From Pseudomonas paeninsulae (GTDB lineage: Bacteria > Pseudomonadota > Gammaproteobacteria > Pseudomonadales > Pseudomonadaceae): 64,000 bases of DNA. The stretch is from contig NZ_CP141799.1 of assembly GCF_035621475.1 (NCBI RefSeq), positions 124,001 through 188,000 of the forward strand, written 5' to 3'. The position numbers and the translations under genes are program-made. Below the pieces are notes generated by a model. It searched no databases. It was not told where the DNA came from and saw only the letters and a program-made list of their open reading frames with translations. Of this stretch, positions 11,171-18,134 are shown piece by piece. Each line of letters starts with the position of its first letter. Positions within the stretch are counted from its first letter, which is position 1.

Positions 11171-11342
11171 AGGACCCAGCAACCCCCATGGCCAAAGCCC
11201 CCGCAGACCCCGACTTCGACCTGAAAAGCCAGCGCCCCAGCGCCGGTGAAGTCCGGCGCTTCGCCACCGGCGAAGCCCTGTTTCTTGCCCCCTTGCCGCT
11301 GCCCACCGGACACGCACCGATGGACCTAGGCGGCAGCTTTCT
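11168..11342 (+). repeat. Direct repeat copy 1: head of the DUF6708-like gene
   Basis: This 175-bp unit begins with the effector stop codon region TAAAGGACCCAGCA and runs through the start codon and first ~52 codons of the DUF6708-like gene. A diverged copy of identical length begins at 12286, again exactly on the stop codon of the preceding gene. The duplicated unit therefore looks like one gene plus its short leader. Confidence 0.8.
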
Positions 11343-12288
11343 CGAAGTTAACGACACCTACCTCGATGTGGGGCAAAGCAACTTCAATAAAGCCTTTCAG
11401 GCGCAGCTGATGATTTGGGGGGTAATGTTTATCCTGATTGTGTGCTTGATAGTTCTTCCATTAGTTGAAATGTCCATGTTTTTTGGTGACCCTCACGAGC
11501 GTTCATTTATGACTCATTTCATGAGCATGCTTGAGGGCCTCCGTTTTTACTCGCTCATAGCACTATTAGGTGGTGGATTTTTCTCTGTTTTAGGTGCCAC
11601 CGCAGTTATCCGCACCACCCTGCAAAAAGCCCGCGCCCGGCCCATGCGTTTTAACCGCCAGCGCCGCGAGGTCTGCTATTTTCCGAGCGGTTCGGACGAG
11701 CCGATCATTCAGCCGTGGGAGGAGCTGGTGGCCTGGGTCTCGATCAGCACCGGCACCACCGGCGAGGGCATCATAAGTACCTATACCCTGGGTATGGCCC
11801 TCGACAACCCGAAAACCGACAAGACCCACTTCCTCAACCAAGGTGTACTGACCCCGGCCCACGGCCTGTCCAAGTGGGAAGCCATCCGGGTGTATATGGA
11901 AAAAGGCCCGGCCTTTTGCCCCGGCAAAGCCCCCCACGAGGGTCGCCACACCTTTGATGAAGAACGTGAATCCATGCGCGAAGCCTACCGTGAAGGCGAC
12001 TGCTCGGCGATCGGCGTGGCCTGGTGGTACCTGCGCAATATCGTCACCTGGTGGCGCTTCCCCTACTGGGTCGCCGAGTGGGACCACCGCTACAGCATGA
12101 AGGTCATGCCCGCCAGCATCGAGCAATGGTCGCAGCCCGTGCCGCCCGCACAATGGGCCAAGCCCAGTAGCGCGCTGCTGGTGCAAACGGTCCAGATCGA
12201 AAAGGCCTTCGCCAAAGGTCAGAGTTTTATGGATTACTTCAATAGCACGCTAGGCGAACCGGCGAGCATGCAGGGCGAGCGCAGTTAA
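11188..12288 (+). CDS. DUF6708-like membrane protein, candidate effector immunity protein
   Basis: The 366-residue product has a soluble N-terminus with MDLGGSFLEVNDTYLDVG near residue 47, two membrane segments (about 72-96 and 115-140) and a cytoplasmic half with NRQRREVCYF and PWEELVAWVS, which resembles DUF6708 proteins found beside vgrG genes. It lies 17 bp after the effector remnant on the same strand. Genes in this position commonly encode the inner-membrane immunity protein that protects the producer from a pore-forming effector; that role is inferred. The segment coding for residues ~78-130 is clearly poorer in GC than its neighbours. Family assignment is from memory of the motif pattern. 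Confidence 0.65.
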   Translation: MAKAPADPDFDLKSQRPSAGEVRRFATGEALFLAPLPLPTGHAPMDLGGSFLEVNDTYLDVGQSNFNKAFQAQLMIWGVMFILIVCLIVLPLVEMSMFFGDPHERSFMTHFMSMLEGLRFYSLIALLGGGFFSVLGATAVIRTTLQKARARPMRFNRQRREVCYFPSGSDEPIIQPWEELVAWVSISTGTTGEGIISTYTLGMALDNPKTDKTHFLNQGVLTPAHGLSKWEAIRVYMEKGPAFCPGKAPHEGRHTFDEERESMREAYREGDCSAIGVAWWYLRNIVTWWRFPYWVAEWDHRYSMKVMPASIEQWSQPVPPAQWAKPSSALLVQTVQIEKAFAKGQSFMDYFNSTLGEPASMQGERS

Positions 12289-12460
12289 AGGACCCAGCAG
12301 TCCCAATGGCCAAAGCCCCTCGCAGAACCCGACTTCGACCTGAAAAACCAGCGCCCCAGCGCCGGTGACGTCCGGCGTTTCGCCACCGGCGAAGCCCTGT
12401 TTTTTGCCCCTTTACCGCTGCCACCGGGCGCGCTCCGATGGACCTAGGCGGCAGTTTTCT
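12286..12460 (+). repeat. Direct repeat copy 2: decayed head of a DUF6708-like gene
   Basis: Second copy of the 175-bp unit at 11168-11342. It starts at the stop codon of the intact DUF6708-like gene and keeps TAAAGGACCCAGCA, ATGGCCAAAGCCCC, TTCGCCACCGGCGAAGCCCTG and ATGGACCTAGGCGGCAG. It differs by scattered substitutions, one inserted base near 12320 and one deleted base near 12424. Confidence 0.8.
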
Positions 12461-12470
12461 GGATCACCCA
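12306..12470 (+). pseudogene. Decayed second DUF6708-like gene start
   Basis: Starting from the ATG at 12306, the copy reads MAKAP as in the intact gene, then a one-base insertion shifts it and a TGA is met at 12366-12368. A compensating one-base deletion before 12438 puts MDLGGSFLD back in the original frame, after which similarity to the intact gene ends. The remnant shows that at least two related genes once stood in tandem here. Confidence 0.7.
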
Positions 12471-12488
12471 AAGGGACTTTGCCAAAGT

Positions 12489-12944
12489 ATGAATGCCCCC
12501 GTAGCCCCGCCGAAGTCCTATGCCGACTCGGCCTACCGCAGCAACGCCATTCCAGCTCAACCTCCACATAAGTGGTCGCAGGATGCCAATCGAGCTGGCC
12601 CAACCCGCACCCAATTGCGCTGGGGGCATTACGCCAATCTGGATACTTGGCAGGATGTAGATGCGCAACTACAGCCGGCAGCGCGCAATAGTTTGGATGA
12701 GAAAAAAGAAGATGATCTTTATATCAATCAAAAGCGCTGGAACTTCGATAACACCAGCAAATGGATGATTTTATTTTCGTATCTTAAGTGGTCATCTATT
12801 TTCTTTATACCTTGGTTTTTTTGGATGCCCAAGAGCCCTGGTACTTACCAGATGACGCGCAATGCGCCATATTTCACGCAGTGGGACAACAACGGCTTCG
12901 CTTTTGGAGAGTATGGCCTGACCTCTACTTCTGGCGAGTGCTAA
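12489..12944 (+). CDS. Small membrane-anchored protein of the T6SS island, unknown
   Basis: The 151-residue frame begins with a polar Pro/Ala-rich stretch (MNAPVAPPKSYADSAYRS), has an acidic middle (NSLDEKKEDDLYIN) and one membrane segment, WMILFSYLKWSSIFFIPWFFW, near 104-124. It then ends soon after, with a C-terminus that looks cut (GEYGLTSTSGEC). The region is AT-richer than its surroundings. It lies between the decayed DUF6708-like copy and an unrelated convergent marR. It may be a truncated second immunity-type protein; the in-frame ATG at 12438 would add 17 residues from the decayed copy. No function is recognised. Confidence 0.45.
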   Translation: MNAPVAPPKSYADSAYRSNAIPAQPPHKWSQDANRAGPTRTQLRWGHYANLDTWQDVDAQLQPAARNSLDEKKEDDLYINQKRWNFDNTSKWMILFSYLKWSSIFFIPWFFWMPKSPGTYQMTRNAPYFTQWDNNGFAFGEYGLTSTSGEC

Positions 12945-12968
12945 AAATGGGAGGATTACCCGCAAGGC

Positions 12969-13481
12969 TCAGTCGCGGGCCGGCTCCAACACCGCCAGCA
13001 GAGTGGCCAAGCTCGCGTCCAGCGCCGCCAGCTCGGCGGCGCTCAGCGGTGCGAGGATGCGCCGCTCATTCTCCAGATGCGCCTCCACGGCACGGTCAAC
13101 CAATTCCAGTCCACTCGGGGTCAAGCGCACCAGCAGGCTGCGCGCATCCTCGCGGTTGGCTTCGCGCTCGATCCAGCCGCTGGCCTCCAGGCGTTTCAGC
13201 CGATGGGTCATGGTGCCCGAGGTGATCATCAGGGTGGAGAACAAGGCTGTCGGGGCCAGGCAATAAGGCTTCCCGGAGCGCCTGAGCGTGGCCAGCACAT
13301 CGAACTCCCAGGTGCTCATGCCGAAGGTTGCGAACGTCTCGTCCAGCAGTCGGCCGAGGAGGACGGAGCAGCGTTTGACCCGGCCGATGGCAGCCATCGG
13401 GCCTAGGTCCAGATCCGGCCGCTCCCGGCGCCATTGCCCGAGGATGGCGTCTACCGCATCCGGCTGTCGATCTGCACTCAT
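12969..13481 (-). CDS. MarR family transcriptional regulator
   Basis: A 170-residue winged-helix repressor. Residues ~55-125 hold the MarR DNA-binding core: TWEFDVLATLRRSGKP, then TSGTMTHRLKRLEASGWIERE as recognition helix, and the wing with NREDARSLLVRLTPSG. It is divergent from a drug/metabolite exporter gene with a 77-bp spacer containing palindromes. The usual arrangement is that MarR represses both itself and the exporter until a small phenolic or lipophilic ligand binds. The ligand cannot be predicted. Confidence 0.9.
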   Translation of the reverse strand: MSADRQPDAVDAILGQWRRERPDLDLGPMAAIGRVKRCSVLLGRLLDETFATFGMSTWEFDVLATLRRSGKPYCLAPTALFSTLMITSGTMTHRLKRLEASGWIEREANREDARSLLVRLTPSGLELVDRAVEAHLENERRILAPLSAAELAALDASLATLLAVLEPARD

Positions 13482-13498
13482 CAGGAAGTCTCACTTGT

Positions 13499-13543
13499 CT
13501 TGATATCAAGATTAATTCATGTCAGGCTCGAATTATATCTTGA
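13499..13543. promoter_or_regulatory. Probable MarR operator in the marR/DMT divergent spacer
   Basis: CTTGATATCAAG (13499-13510) is a perfect 12-bp palindrome. TCAAGAT (13506-13512) is repeated inverted as ATCTTGA (13537-13543), 15 bp before the exporter start. Two related half-sites in the divergent promoter region are what a MarR dimer pair would bind. This is inference from the symmetry. Confidence 0.55.
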
Positions 13544-13558
13544 GTTGAAGGTAATTAC

Positions 13559-14458
13559 ATGAGCGCTGAAAAAACCTACCCAACCTGGGTCGATGCGTTG
13601 CTCACCGCATTGGCGCCGGCCATCTGGGGCTCGACCTATATCGTCACCACCGAGCTGCTGCCGCCGGACCGCCCGTTCACAGCCGCCCTGCTGCGCACTC
13701 TGCCAGCAGGGATATTGCTGGTGCTATACAGCCGGCACCTACCCAAGCGTGCCGGGTGGGGCCGCTTAGCGGTGCTCGCGGCGCTGAATATCGGCTTCTT
13801 TCAGGCCTTGTTGTTTGTCGCGGCGTATCGCCTGCCAGGCGGCTTGGCGGCCGTAGTCGGAGCCATTCAGCCATTGCTGGTGATTGGGCTAGTGTGGACT
13901 CTGGACCGGCGCCAACCAGCCTACCTGGCCGTGTGTGCCAGCCTGTTTGGGGTCGCCGGCATGGCTGCTCTGCTGCTGGCGCCGGGCGCCGTGTGGGACC
14001 CTATCGGCATCGCGGCGGCGTTTGTCGGCACCGCGTGCATGGCCCTCGGCACTTACTTGACTCGGCGTTGGCGTCCGGCCATGCCCCTACTGGCCCTCAC
14101 CGGTTGGCAGCTGTTGCTAGGCGGATTGATGCTGGCGCCGGTGGCCTGGCTTGTCGACCCGCCCCTGCCGACGCTGAGCACCACGCACATGCTGGGGTAT
14201 GCCTATCTCTCGTTGTTCGGTGCGCTGCTGGCCTATGCCCTGTGGTTTCGCGGCATTGCCCGTCTGGCGCCGGTCGCGGTGTCGTCGCTGGGCCTGCTCA
14301 GCCCCCTGGTGGCGGTGGTCATGGGCTGGGCATTACTCGGCCAGAGCATCACCGGGTTGTCGCTGGTTGGTCTGTTGACCGTGCTCGGCAGCATCCTGGC
14401 GGTGCAGTGGGCCTCAAGCGTCCCGGCGTCAACACCACAACCGCAAGTTGTCCGTTGA
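13559..14458 (+). CDS. EamA/DMT family transporter
   Basis: A 299-residue inner-membrane protein with about ten hydrophobic helices in two EamA repeats. The first repeat starts with the typical APAIWGSTYIVTTELLPPDRP (about residues 18-38) and the second near TYLTRRWRPAMPLLALTGWQ. Such proteins export metabolites, amino acids or drugs. The start ATG follows GAAGGTAATTAC. The neighbouring divergent MarR regulator suggests inducible export of a toxic compound, and the nitroreductase gene just downstream on the same strand may belong to the same response. Confidence 0.9.
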   Translation: MSAEKTYPTWVDALLTALAPAIWGSTYIVTTELLPPDRPFTAALLRTLPAGILLVLYSRHLPKRAGWGRLAVLAALNIGFFQALLFVAAYRLPGGLAAVVGAIQPLLVIGLVWTLDRRQPAYLAVCASLFGVAGMAALLLAPGAVWDPIGIAAAFVGTACMALGTYLTRRWRPAMPLLALTGWQLLLGGLMLAPVAWLVDPPLPTLSTTHMLGYAYLSLFGALLAYALWFRGIARLAPVAVSSLGLLSPLVAVVMGWALLGQSITGLSLVGLLTVLGSILAVQWASSVPASTPQPQVVR

Positions 14459-14521
14459 TACCTATCTGAACCGGCATCGAGTTTGCGCCGCTTCTCCCAT
14501 AGCCTTCGCCAGGAGAATTGC

Positions 14522-15139
14522 ATGTCCAGCGCCATCAAGCAGCTGATCGAATCGCGGGTTTCAACCGGCCGTTATGCAGTCGATCGGGATCTGTCTGAGC
14601 AAGTCATCAGCGAACTGGTAGGCCTGGCCACCCGCGCGCCGTCGGCCTACAACCTGCAGAACTGGACGTTCATCGCGGTGCGCTCCGCCGAGGCCAAGGC
14701 GCGGCTACACACAGTGGCCTACGGGCAACGGCAGGTGCTGGAAGCGCCGGTCACCTTCATCATCTGCGGCACGCTGGCGGCGCATGAGGGCCTCGCCGAT
14801 GCGCTGCAGCCGGCGCTCGACGCGGGCATTCTCGATCAGTCAATCGTCGAGGGCTGGGTCGCCGCGGCCACGGGCTCGCATCAGGGCAATCCACAGTTAC
14901 AACGCGACGAGGCGCTGCGCTCTGCTTCCCTGGCCGCGATGACGCTAATGCTCGCCGCCCAGGGCATGGGCCTGTCGACTGGGCCGATGAGCGGTTTCGA
15001 TGCAGCTGGCGTGGCGCGCGAGTTTGGCTTGGCCGCAAATGAGGTGCCGGTCATGCTGGTCACCGCGGGCTACCCCGCGCCCGGCAACTGGCCCCAGAAG
15101 CCGCGCAAGCCGGTGCATGAGGTAATGGCGTTTGCCTGA
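14522..15139 (+). CDS. Nitroreductase family protein
   Basis: A 205-residue FMN-dependent oxidoreductase of the nitroreductase fold. Family features are the early IESRVSTGRY block (the RRSIR-type FMN-contact region), the RAPSAYNLQNWTFI stretch near 40 and the C-terminal EVPVMLVTAGYPAP. The ATG at 14522 follows AGGAG at ideal spacing; an upstream TTG in the same frame is less likely. It begins 63 bp after the exporter, so the two may share a transcript. Substrate unknown: quinones, flavins or nitro compounds are all reduced by this family. Confidence 0.88.
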   Translation: MSSAIKQLIESRVSTGRYAVDRDLSEQVISELVGLATRAPSAYNLQNWTFIAVRSAEAKARLHTVAYGQRQVLEAPVTFIICGTLAAHEGLADALQPALDAGILDQSIVEGWVAAATGSHQGNPQLQRDEALRSASLAAMTLMLAAQGMGLSTGPMSGFDAAGVAREFGLAANEVPVMLVTAGYPAPGNWPQKPRKPVHEVMAFA

Positions 15140-15187
15140 GGGCTTGCGCTGGGCGCTGGCTTGCTGTGACGGGCCTATAGCTCGGCG

Positions 15188-16834
15188 CTACTCGCCACCC
15201 ACTTCCTCCGCATGCAGCGCGCCTGTCTCTTTGCTTCCCAGCACCGCATAGGCACTGCTGCAGAACAGCGAGTTGAGACGTTTCATGTCGCCGATCAGCT
15301 CCATGTGCAGCGAGCTGGTTTCGATGCTTTGCACCACCTGGCGATGCAGGCGGCCGACGTGGGCGTGGGCCAGACGGCGTTCCTGGATGCGGAAGCGGCG
15401 TTTCTCGTGGAGCAGTTGGCGGGCGCTCTCGGCGTCGCCGGAGAGAAACACGTTGAGTCCCAGGCGCAGGTTGGCCATCAGCTGGGCGTGCAGGCCGGTC
15501 AGTTCTTCCAGGCCGCTCTCGGAGAAGGCATGGCGTTGCGCGGTTTTTTCGTCCTGCACCTTGCCGAGCATGCGCTCGATGATGTTGCCGGCCTGCTCCA
15601 GGTTGACCGCCCACTCGAGAATTTCCGCCCAACGCCTGCTGTCCTGATCGCTGAGCGCCTCACGCGGCACCTGAGCCAGGTACAGCTTGACCGCGCTGTA
15701 GAGGGCATCGACATCGTCATCCAGGCGGCGCAGCTCCTTGCTCAGCGCCGGCTGGTTGCTGCGCAGTACTTCCAGCAGATGGTTGAGCATGGTCTCGATC
15801 AGATCGCCGATGCGCAGGGTTTCGCGCACCGCATTGGCCAGCGCCAGGCTCGGTGTGGCCAGGGCCGTGGGGTCGAGATGACGCGGTCGGGCGACGCCGC
15901 CGGTGTCGGCGCGATCTGGCAGCAGCCAGTTGCAGAAGCGCGCCATCGGCCCGACGCTGGGCAGCATCAGCACACAGCGCAGGCTGTTGTAGAGCAGGTG
16001 GAAGCCGATTACCAACTCGGCCGGGCGCCAGTTCAGGCTGTCAAGCCAGCTCACCAGCGGGTTCAACAGGGGGATTACCAGGATCAGGCCGATCAGCTTG
16101 TACAGCAGGCTGCCGAGCGCCACCCGGCGCCCCGCCGGGGTCTGCAGGCTAGCCGTCAGGAAGGCCAGCAGGCCGCTGCCGATATTGGCGCCGATCACCA
16201 GGCCAATGGCCACTGGCAGGCTGATCAACCCGGCGCCGGCCAGGGTCGCGGTGAGCAGCACGGCGGCCAGGCTGGAGTAGGAAATCAGGGCGAACAAGGC
16301 GCCGATCAGGGCATCCAGCAGCAGGTCGCCGGTCAGTGAGGCGAACAGCACCTTGATCCCGTGGGCCTGGGTGATCGGCGTGGCGGCAGCGACGATCAAC
16401 TCCAGCGCCAGGAGCATCAGGCCCAGCCCGATGCCCACGCGGCCAAGCTGGCCGGCGCGGGTTTGCCGGCGTGAGAGGAAGAAGATCACCCCGAGAAAAA
16501 TCAGCAGTGGCGATAGCCAGCTCAGGTCGAAGGTCAATACCCGCGCCATCAGCGCCGTGCCGACGTCGGCGCCGAGCATGATCGCCAGGGCTGGCGTCAG
16601 CGCCATCAAACCCTGGCCGACGAAGGAGGTGACCAGCAGCGCGGTGGCGTTGCTGCTCTGTACCAGGGCGGTGACGCCGATACCGGCGGCAAACGCCAGG
16701 GGCCGCTTACTGACGTTGTGGCTGAGGACCTTGCGCAGCTGCGAGCCGTACACGCGCAGGATGCCGGTACGGACGATATGGGTTCCCCAGATCAGCAGGG
16801 CAACAGCAGAAAGCAGATTGAGCAGGGTCAGCAT
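15188..16834 (-). CDS. Na/Pi cotransporter family protein with PhoU-like tail
   Basis: A 548-residue inner-membrane protein of the NptA/YjbB type. The membrane half (about 1-310) carries the paired QSSN(A)T motif, VQSSNATALLVTSFVGQG near 58-75, and a second, more diverged repeat SYSSLAAVLLTATLAGAG near 190. The C-terminal half (about 340-520) is helical and PhoU-like (AVNLEQAGNIIERML). The E. coli homologue YjbB is linked to phosphate export. The gene stands alone, convergent with the nitroreductase gene and in the same direction as the HAD gene upstream. Confidence 0.88.
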   Translation of the reverse strand: MLTLLNLLSAVALLIWGTHIVRTGILRVYGSQLRKVLSHNVSKRPLAFAAGIGVTALVQSSNATALLVTSFVGQGLMALTPALAIMLGADVGTALMARVLTFDLSWLSPLLIFLGVIFFLSRRQTRAGQLGRVGIGLGLMLLALELIVAAATPITQAHGIKVLFASLTGDLLLDALIGALFALISYSSLAAVLLTATLAGAGLISLPVAIGLVIGANIGSGLLAFLTASLQTPAGRRVALGSLLYKLIGLILVIPLLNPLVSWLDSLNWRPAELVIGFHLLYNSLRCVLMLPSVGPMARFCNWLLPDRADTGGVARPRHLDPTALATPSLALANAVRETLRIGDLIETMLNHLLEVLRSNQPALSKELRRLDDDVDALYSAVKLYLAQVPREALSDQDSRRWAEILEWAVNLEQAGNIIERMLGKVQDEKTAQRHAFSESGLEELTGLHAQLMANLRLGLNVFLSGDAESARQLLHEKRRFRIQERRLAHAHVGRLHRQVVQSIETSSLHMELIGDMKRLNSLFCSSAYAVLGSKETGALHAEEVGGE

Positions 16835-17015
16835 CGTGCATCTCCCTGACAGGGGCGCCCACGTGCGGGCAACAAACGGATGTGGAGCAGGTTACCCGCG
16901 GCGCCGGGCCCAGGTCGATAGTGCTGGCCCGGGATCGAATAGTTTTTATCGGGCTTATCTTAAGCTGTAGTCGGCGATTGGCGTTCGCGCCAACCGCCAA
17001 GGGCCAGGTAGGTGC

Positions 17016-17684
17016 TCAGTCGGGCAGACGTTCGGCCAGTTGCAGCAGGCTGGCGACCTGTAAATCCGGCTCGATGCCCCAGGGGTCGAATTGGGCCTGT
17101 TCACTGCGTTTGACCCAGGCGCTGCGCAGGCCGGCGTGGCTTGCACCGAGCACGTCGAAGGGGTTGCTGGAGACCAGCCAGGTGGTTGCGGCGGCGCTGC
17201 CGGTGCGGCTCAGCAGGTGCTGGTAAACCAGCGGCGCCGGCTTGAAGCTACGTACCGCCTCGACGCTGACGATTTCGTCGAAGAAGTCCACCAGGCCGGC
17301 CTGTTTGAGCAGGGCACCGACTGCTGCCTGGCTGCCATTGGAGAAGGCATAGAGGCGAATCCCGCGTTGTTGCAGGGCGAGCAGCCCTGAGGCGCTGTCG
17401 GCGAAGGCCGGCAGGTGGCTCCAGGCATCCAGCAAGCCTTGTTGCGCCGCGGCGTCAAACGGGGCCTGGGTCTGCGCACAAACAAACGCCAGAGCCTCAC
17501 GGGTGCACTGGGCAAAATCCACGTAGGCGCCCATCAGGCCGCGCCGGAAACTGTACTCCAGCTGCTTGTCGCGCCAGCTCTGGTAGAAGACCTCGGCGCG
17601 CTCGCCGAGGGTCGTGCGCAGTTGCCGGGTGACGTCGCTGGGGTCGATCAGGGTGCCGTAAACATCGAAGGCAAGGGTGGGCAT
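17016..17684 (-). CDS. Haloacid dehalogenase type II (HAD superfamily)
   Basis: The 222-residue protein carries the L-2-haloacid dehalogenase motifs: nucleophile block LAFDVYGTLIDPS at 4-16, FSNGSQAAVGALLKQAG in the middle with the Ser/Asn site, the lysine in SFKPAPLVYQHLL, and VSSNPFDVLGASHAGLRSAWV near the C-terminus. The family hydrolyses 2-haloacids, although many such genes have unknown physiological substrates. I chose the ATG at 17684 because GAGGAAAT sits just upstream and the catalytic block begins at residue 4. A 69-codon upstream extension of the frame lacks any family similarity. Confidence 0.87.
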   Translation of the reverse strand: MPTLAFDVYGTLIDPSDVTRQLRTTLGERAEVFYQSWRDKQLEYSFRRGLMGAYVDFAQCTREALAFVCAQTQAPFDAAAQQGLLDAWSHLPAFADSASGLLALQQRGIRLYAFSNGSQAAVGALLKQAGLVDFFDEIVSVEAVRSFKPAPLVYQHLLSRTGSAAATTWLVSSNPFDVLGASHAGLRSAWVKRSEQAQFDPWGIEPDLQVASLLQLAERLPD

Positions 17685-17749
17685 GGCGATTTCCTCATTG
17701 GACTGCTGGACGCCAGGGTGGCAGACGCGCTCCCTGCCGGCACTTGCAC

Positions 17750-17880
17750 CTAAGTGGCATGGCTCGGCAACCGCTTGATGGCGCCGTCGGCTTGGCCGAA
17801 GCCGCGCTCCAGCTTGAGCTTGAAGCTCAGATCGTGGCGTTCCTCGTGCCTCCTGGTCTTGTGTACTCGTATCCTCGCGC
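17750..17880 (-). pseudogene. Possible 3' remnant of an unknown gene
   Basis: On the minus strand a short frame reads HEERHDLSFKLKLERGFGQ and continues ADGAIKRLPSHAT to a TAG at 17750-17752, 66 bp before the HAD start. It has the look of coding sequence (charged, amphipathic) but no start or ribosome site, and its upstream end merges with low-information sequence next to the hairpin element at 17925. It may be the tail of a deleted gene. Evidence is weak. The rest of the 17685-17924 gap shows nothing else. Confidence 0.2.
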
Positions 17881-17924
17881 TCGGGCGACACTGGCTGTCG
17901 CCCCGCGCTGCCAGACTGGTTAAT

Positions 17925-18107
17925 CTAGCAGCCTGGCGGACTTAACGCTGGCCTACTGTGGGAAAGCCGGGCGTGGTTAGTTTTGCTATGCGTTTTCGTT
18001 AAATAGCCAGCTATTGGCCTCGAAAAAGCAGCAAAACTGCCTCAACCCGAAAAGTCGGACCCCGGGCTTCCCCTCGCCACAGCCGGTCGAATCCGACAGG
18101 CTGCTAG
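17925..18107. mobile_element. MITE-like long hairpin element
   Basis: A 183-bp element without a gene is bounded by imperfect terminal inverted repeats: CTAGCAGCCTGGCGGA at the left and TCCGACAGGCTGCTAG (18092-18107) at the right. Inside, further complementary pairs occur in mirror order: GTTTTGCT...TTTTCG against CGAAAA...AGCAAAAC, and AATAG-CCAG-CTATT at the tip. The whole unit can fold on itself. This is the structure of a miniature inverted-repeat element. A related end occurs at 41504. It ends 27 bp before recC and so may affect its expression. Confidence 0.6.
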
Positions 18108-18134
18108 CGCTTCGCAACGGATGCAGTGCCAACC

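Noticed and set aside
17685..17891. 69-residue N-terminal extension of the HAD dehalogenase
   Set aside because: The catalytic block starts at residue 4 of the short version, which has a good ribosome site; the extension has no family similarity.
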